Assembly (NCBI GenBank): GCA_963819645.1
Contig: CAWFWZ010000011.1
Location: 101,772-165,771, forward strand
Reading direction: 5' to 3'
Length of the DNA stretch: 64,000 nt
Source of the DNA: CAVVDY01 sp963819645
GTDB lineage: Bacteria; Acidobacteriota; Terriglobia; Terriglobales; Acidobacteriaceae
Shown here: positions 63,520 through 64,000 of the stretch, in pieces
How positions within the stretch are numbered: position 1 is the stretch's first letter
How the letters are laid out: each line of letters starts with the position of its first letter
Translations under genes and position numbers: made by a program
The notes under the pieces: generated by a model
Told to the model about the DNA's origin: nothing
Database searches by the model: none
Seen by the model: the letters and a program-made list of their open reading frames with translations, nothing else

Positions 63520-63907
63520 AGAACCATTATGACGAATTGTTGAGCTCCCATATTTGCCAAACGAACGGAAATGTGGGGTCACGCGTCTCATATCCCCACA
63601 CCTCCCCAAAATACGGGAAAGGGCCTGCCCCGAGCGCGGCCGAAGGGATGGAGCACTCGCTTTCCTTGGGCCGAATTCGGTGTCTAAGTAAGAAGGAAGC
63701 TGCTGGAGGAAGGCGTCGGTTCCCGCCGGAAACCGGTGGGCTAGGGCGTTTTCCCGGCAGGCTATTTTTGTTAACTGATACCTGCAGTTCCGGTTAGGGG
63801 AAGAGTTACAATCTGGTGAGGCCGCATTCTGTAAATCCGGCAGGCGAGGCCGGCATCTAACGAGAGCAAGCACAGTTGTCAGCGGCTAGGTTCCATAGGA
63901 GTAGCGA

Positions 63908-64000
63908 GTGAATTCGACGGTCAAAACAGTCGTGTTCTGGCTGGTGATTGTCCTATCGGGCGTCCTGCTTTGGCAGGTCGTCAAGGTCGGCAATTCCGGA
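63908..64000 (+). CDS. ftsH: ATP-dependent zinc metalloprotease FtsH, N-terminal part
   Basis: GTG 63908 follows AGGAG and encodes VNSTVKTVVFWLVIVLSGVL then LWQVVKVGNSG before the window ends. A short cytoplasmic head followed directly by a membrane helix is the standard FtsH start, and the sequence closely resembles acidobacterial FtsH. Only 31 codons are visible, so the AAA and protease motifs cannot be checked. FtsH degrades membrane and short-lived cytoplasmic proteins. A TACAAT at 63807-63812 could be its -10. Confidence 0.75.
   Translation, partial: MNSTVKTVVFWLVIVLSGVLLWQVVKVGNSG

Noticed and set aside
1..64000. tRNA or rRNA genes
   Set aside because: I found no stretch with a convincing cloverleaf or conserved rRNA core sequence, though a small tRNA could be missed by eye.

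Overview
The window looks like a chromosomal segment of an Acidobacteriota bacterium, probably a Koribacter/Terriglobia-type soil organism. This is inferred from the division-cluster gene order, GC-rich codon use, secreted acidobacterial protein types (DUF885, DUF4331, PEP-CTERM proteins, a sortilin/BNR propeller) and the very large number of short palindromic intergenic repeats. No rRNA, tRNA or CRISPR array was recognised.

Layout. 1-2.7 kb: a truncated PQQ-type propeller gene and a broken DUF885 gene. 2.8-17.1 kb: a division and cell-wall (dcw) cluster in the order murE-murF-mraY-murD-ftsW-murG-(orphan antitoxin-like gene)-murC-ftsQ-ftsA-ftsZ, punctuated by repeat-filled gaps. 17.2-27.4 kb: envelope and secreted functions (TonB-like protein, secreted proteins, ATP-dependent DNA ligase, HAD phosphatase, amidohydrolase, DUF4331) ending in an ECF sigma/anti-sigma/secreted-protein operon. 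27.5-32.9 kb: a repeat-rich accessory island with an HNH-type protein next to a DUF4062-pentapeptide-TIR gene, and a Cys/His-rich hypothetical protein. 33-37 kb: DUF1385, a RHH/ParE toxin-antitoxin pair, prfA and a badly broken prmC, then a candidate structured small RNA. 37.6-43.2 kb: lipase-like hydrolase, outer-membrane protein, VanZ-like protein, guaB and a ParS/RES toxin-antitoxin pair. 43.8-53.6 kb: the translation cluster rimP-nusA-infB-(RAYT)-DUF503-rbfA-DHH phosphoesterase-glycosyltransferase. 53.8-64 kb: GNAT, two convergent PEP-CTERM genes, a long BNR protein, a nitroreductase-like gene, a decayed region with an IS1595-type remnant, a DUF4442 gene and the first codons of ftsH.

How genes work together. 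murE to murG/murC build lipid II, and ftsW/Q/A/Z form the septal machine that uses it. rimP, nusA, infB and rbfA serve ribosome maturation, transcription and initiation, with prfA/prmC for termination. The REP-associated transposase (RAYT) at 49.5 kb is flanked on both sides by the same palindromes found throughout the window and is the likely mobiliser of that repeat family.

Quality caveat. Thirteen genes, including essential ones (murF, mraY, prfA, prmC, infB), are interrupted by small frame changes, mostly of the kind caused by one extra base. Sequence error is a likely cause for many, so 'broken' calls should be read with that in mind.
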